A stretch of 7,263 bases of DNA from CAJBLF01 sp964495905 (GTDB lineage: Bacteria; Patescibacteriota; Gracilibacteria; Absconditabacterales; Absconditicoccaceae): positions 1-7,263 of the forward strand of contig CAZBWN010000087.1 in assembly GCA_964495905.1 (NCBI GenBank). Direction: 5' to 3'. The notes beneath the pieces were generated by a model, which saw only the letters and a list, made by a program, of their open reading frames with translations, was not told the DNA's origin and ran no database searches. Both the position numbers and the translations under genes were made by a program. Below, one piece after another: positions 6,429 to 7,263 of this stretch (position 1 is the first letter of the stretch; every line of letters begins with the position of its first letter).

Positions 6429-6758
6429 TTAGAATGGTAAATCATCATTGTTTTCTTTTTTTCCAGCTGGTTTTTCGCTTACAGCTCCTGCTTCTAATCT
6501 CCATGCTGTGATACTGTTGAAGTATCTTCCTGGTTGTGTCTTAGATTCATTCACTCTTGTGTTGATGTGAACAGTTACGAGATCTCCAATTTTTACGTTG
6601 CTGAGCAATTCTGTCTTGTCTTTGAAAAAATCTACTGCGAGTCCACCTTTGAATTCTCTATCAGTTTCTTCTTCCAATACGATAGTCTGTTTTTCGATCG
6701 CATTCGCTCCAATGGTTTCTTTTGGTCAAATAAATTTTACGGTTCCTGTGTACTGCAT
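6429..6758 (-). CDS. DUF3127-type OB-fold-like protein with an SSB-like acidic tail
   Basis: 109 residues. The start ATG is the complement of 6756-6758 and the stop is TAA. One TGA (complement of 6726-6728) encodes Gly11 in KFIGPKET. The pattern matches DUF3127 proteins: an N-terminal strand MQYTGTVKFI, a QTIVLEEETD strand with REFKGGLAVDFFKDK, then KIGDLVTVHINTRV and GRYFNSITAWRLE (80-92), followed by a low-complexity linker and the terminal NNDDLPF. DUF3127 members are small OB-fold-like proteins thought to be related to single-strand DNA-binding proteins; their role is not settled. The DDLPF end is like the acidic tip of bacterial SSB that recruits DNA-repair and replication partners, so a similar function is inferred. 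It follows lspA on the same strand after 49 bases and is probably cotranscribed with it. There is no Shine-Dalgarno before the ATG. Confidence 0.8.
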
Positions 6759-6807
6759 GATCTAATAATAATGAATAAAAAATGACTTGTGGTGCAATTT
6801 TATATTT

Positions 6808-7224
6808 CTATTTCTTTTTTTCAAGCATAACTATGATGATTCGTATGATTACTCAAATACTCAGCATGGTGTCTGCTAAGTTGAAGATAGGAAAATTGAA
6901 TATTCCTATGTTGATGAAGTCTCTTACTCCTCCGTATACGAGTCTGTCGATGAGATTTCCTGCTGTCCCTGCAATCAACAATGTCGTCACCACTAATCCA
7001 ATCTTATTTTTTACAAATAACCGGATAAATGCTCCTATACCTAGTATGCTTACTCACAAAATAAGAATAAATGGTAAGGGTAATGATCGCGAGATCCCTG
7101 TGTTTAATACCGGTCGAATCAATATTGAATCCTGCATATATTTTAGGGTATAGAAAATATATTTGGATATCATATCGATTCCCAACAAGATACCTACTCC
7201 TGTCCAAAGTTTGAATTGTCTCAT
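6808..7224 (-). CDS. lspA: Lipoprotein signal peptidase (signal peptidase II), two TGA codons read as Gly
   Basis: Aspartic membrane protease that removes the signal peptide from diacylated prolipoproteins. 138 residues, a little shorter than the usual 150-170; the start ATG is the complement of 7222-7224 and the stop is TAG. Four membrane segments can be seen. Family motifs in order: GIDMISKYI (15-23), VLNTGIS (39-45), AGNLIDRLVYGGVRDFI (88-104) and FNFPIFNLADTMLSIGV (109-125). Asp102 and Asp118 match the catalytic pair (Asp124 and Asp143 of the E. coli enzyme). TGA codons (complements of 7054-7056 and 6853-6855) give Gly57 and Gly124; Gly124 falls on the conserved glycine of the IGV segment, again supporting TGA = Gly. 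It is upstream of the DUF3127 gene. Its own promoter would lie beyond the window or in a preceding gene. Confidence 0.95.
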
Positions 7225-7263
7225 GATTATTTTCTTTTATTTTAAAGGATCTTTAGTTTTTGT

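Noticed and set aside
6782..7153. 123-codon plus-strand open frame with hydrophobic product
   Set aside because: It is the antisense shadow of lspA, whose catalytic motifs are all on the minus strand.
7237..7263. Possible C-terminus (TKTKDPLK then TAA) of a minus-strand gene upstream of lspA
   Set aside because: Only eight codons are visible, in A/T-rich sequence where such an open stretch is expected by chance; cannot be decided without the flanking DNA.

Overview
The window is AT-rich and carries ordinary bacterial housekeeping genes, but it makes sense only if TGA is read as glycine rather than stop (NCBI genetic code 25). With TAA and TAG as the only stops, what look like chains of broken ORFs become intact genes. 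RNase Y, LspA and a RelE-type toxin all gain TGA codons exactly where their families keep glycine. I count 27 in-frame TGA codons in seven genes. This code is known from Candidatus Gracilibacteria (BD1-5) and Absconditabacteria (SR1) in the Patescibacteria/CPR. The window does not tell which of the two it is.

Layout, left to right. Positions 1-209 (minus): start of the GTPase HflX, cut by the window edge. A divergent promoter region (210-391) separates it from rny (392-1894, plus), a complete RNase Y. An AT-rich heptamer repeat/foldback region follows. Next is a 259-residue polytopic membrane protein with the Lgt fold pattern but a degraded signature (2004-2783), then a GC-richer cluster of CGCGATAAAT-type repeats. 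A 513-residue single-pass membrane protein resembling the CPR baseplate J-like family spans 2931-4472 and ends in a heptamer repeat and a terminator. Positions 4607-5006 hold a toxin-antitoxin pair. The RelE/ParE-family toxin is invisible under the standard code because it has five TGA codons in 76 residues. A terminator, a cluster of palindromic repeats and a textbook sigma-70-type promoter then lead into a 363-residue protein of unknown function (5275-6366). A bidirectional terminator separates it from a minus-strand pair: lspA (6808-7224) followed downstream by a DUF3127 OB-fold-like protein (6429-6758).

Functionally the window mixes RNA decay (RNase Y), ribosome rescue (HflX), lipoprotein maturation (LspA, possibly the Lgt-like protein), a cell-surface protein and a small stress or addiction module. 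No start codon has a clear Shine-Dalgarno sequence. The most interesting features are the recoded TA system, the unknown 363-residue gene, the divergent Lgt-like protein and the three unlike families of intergenic repeats.
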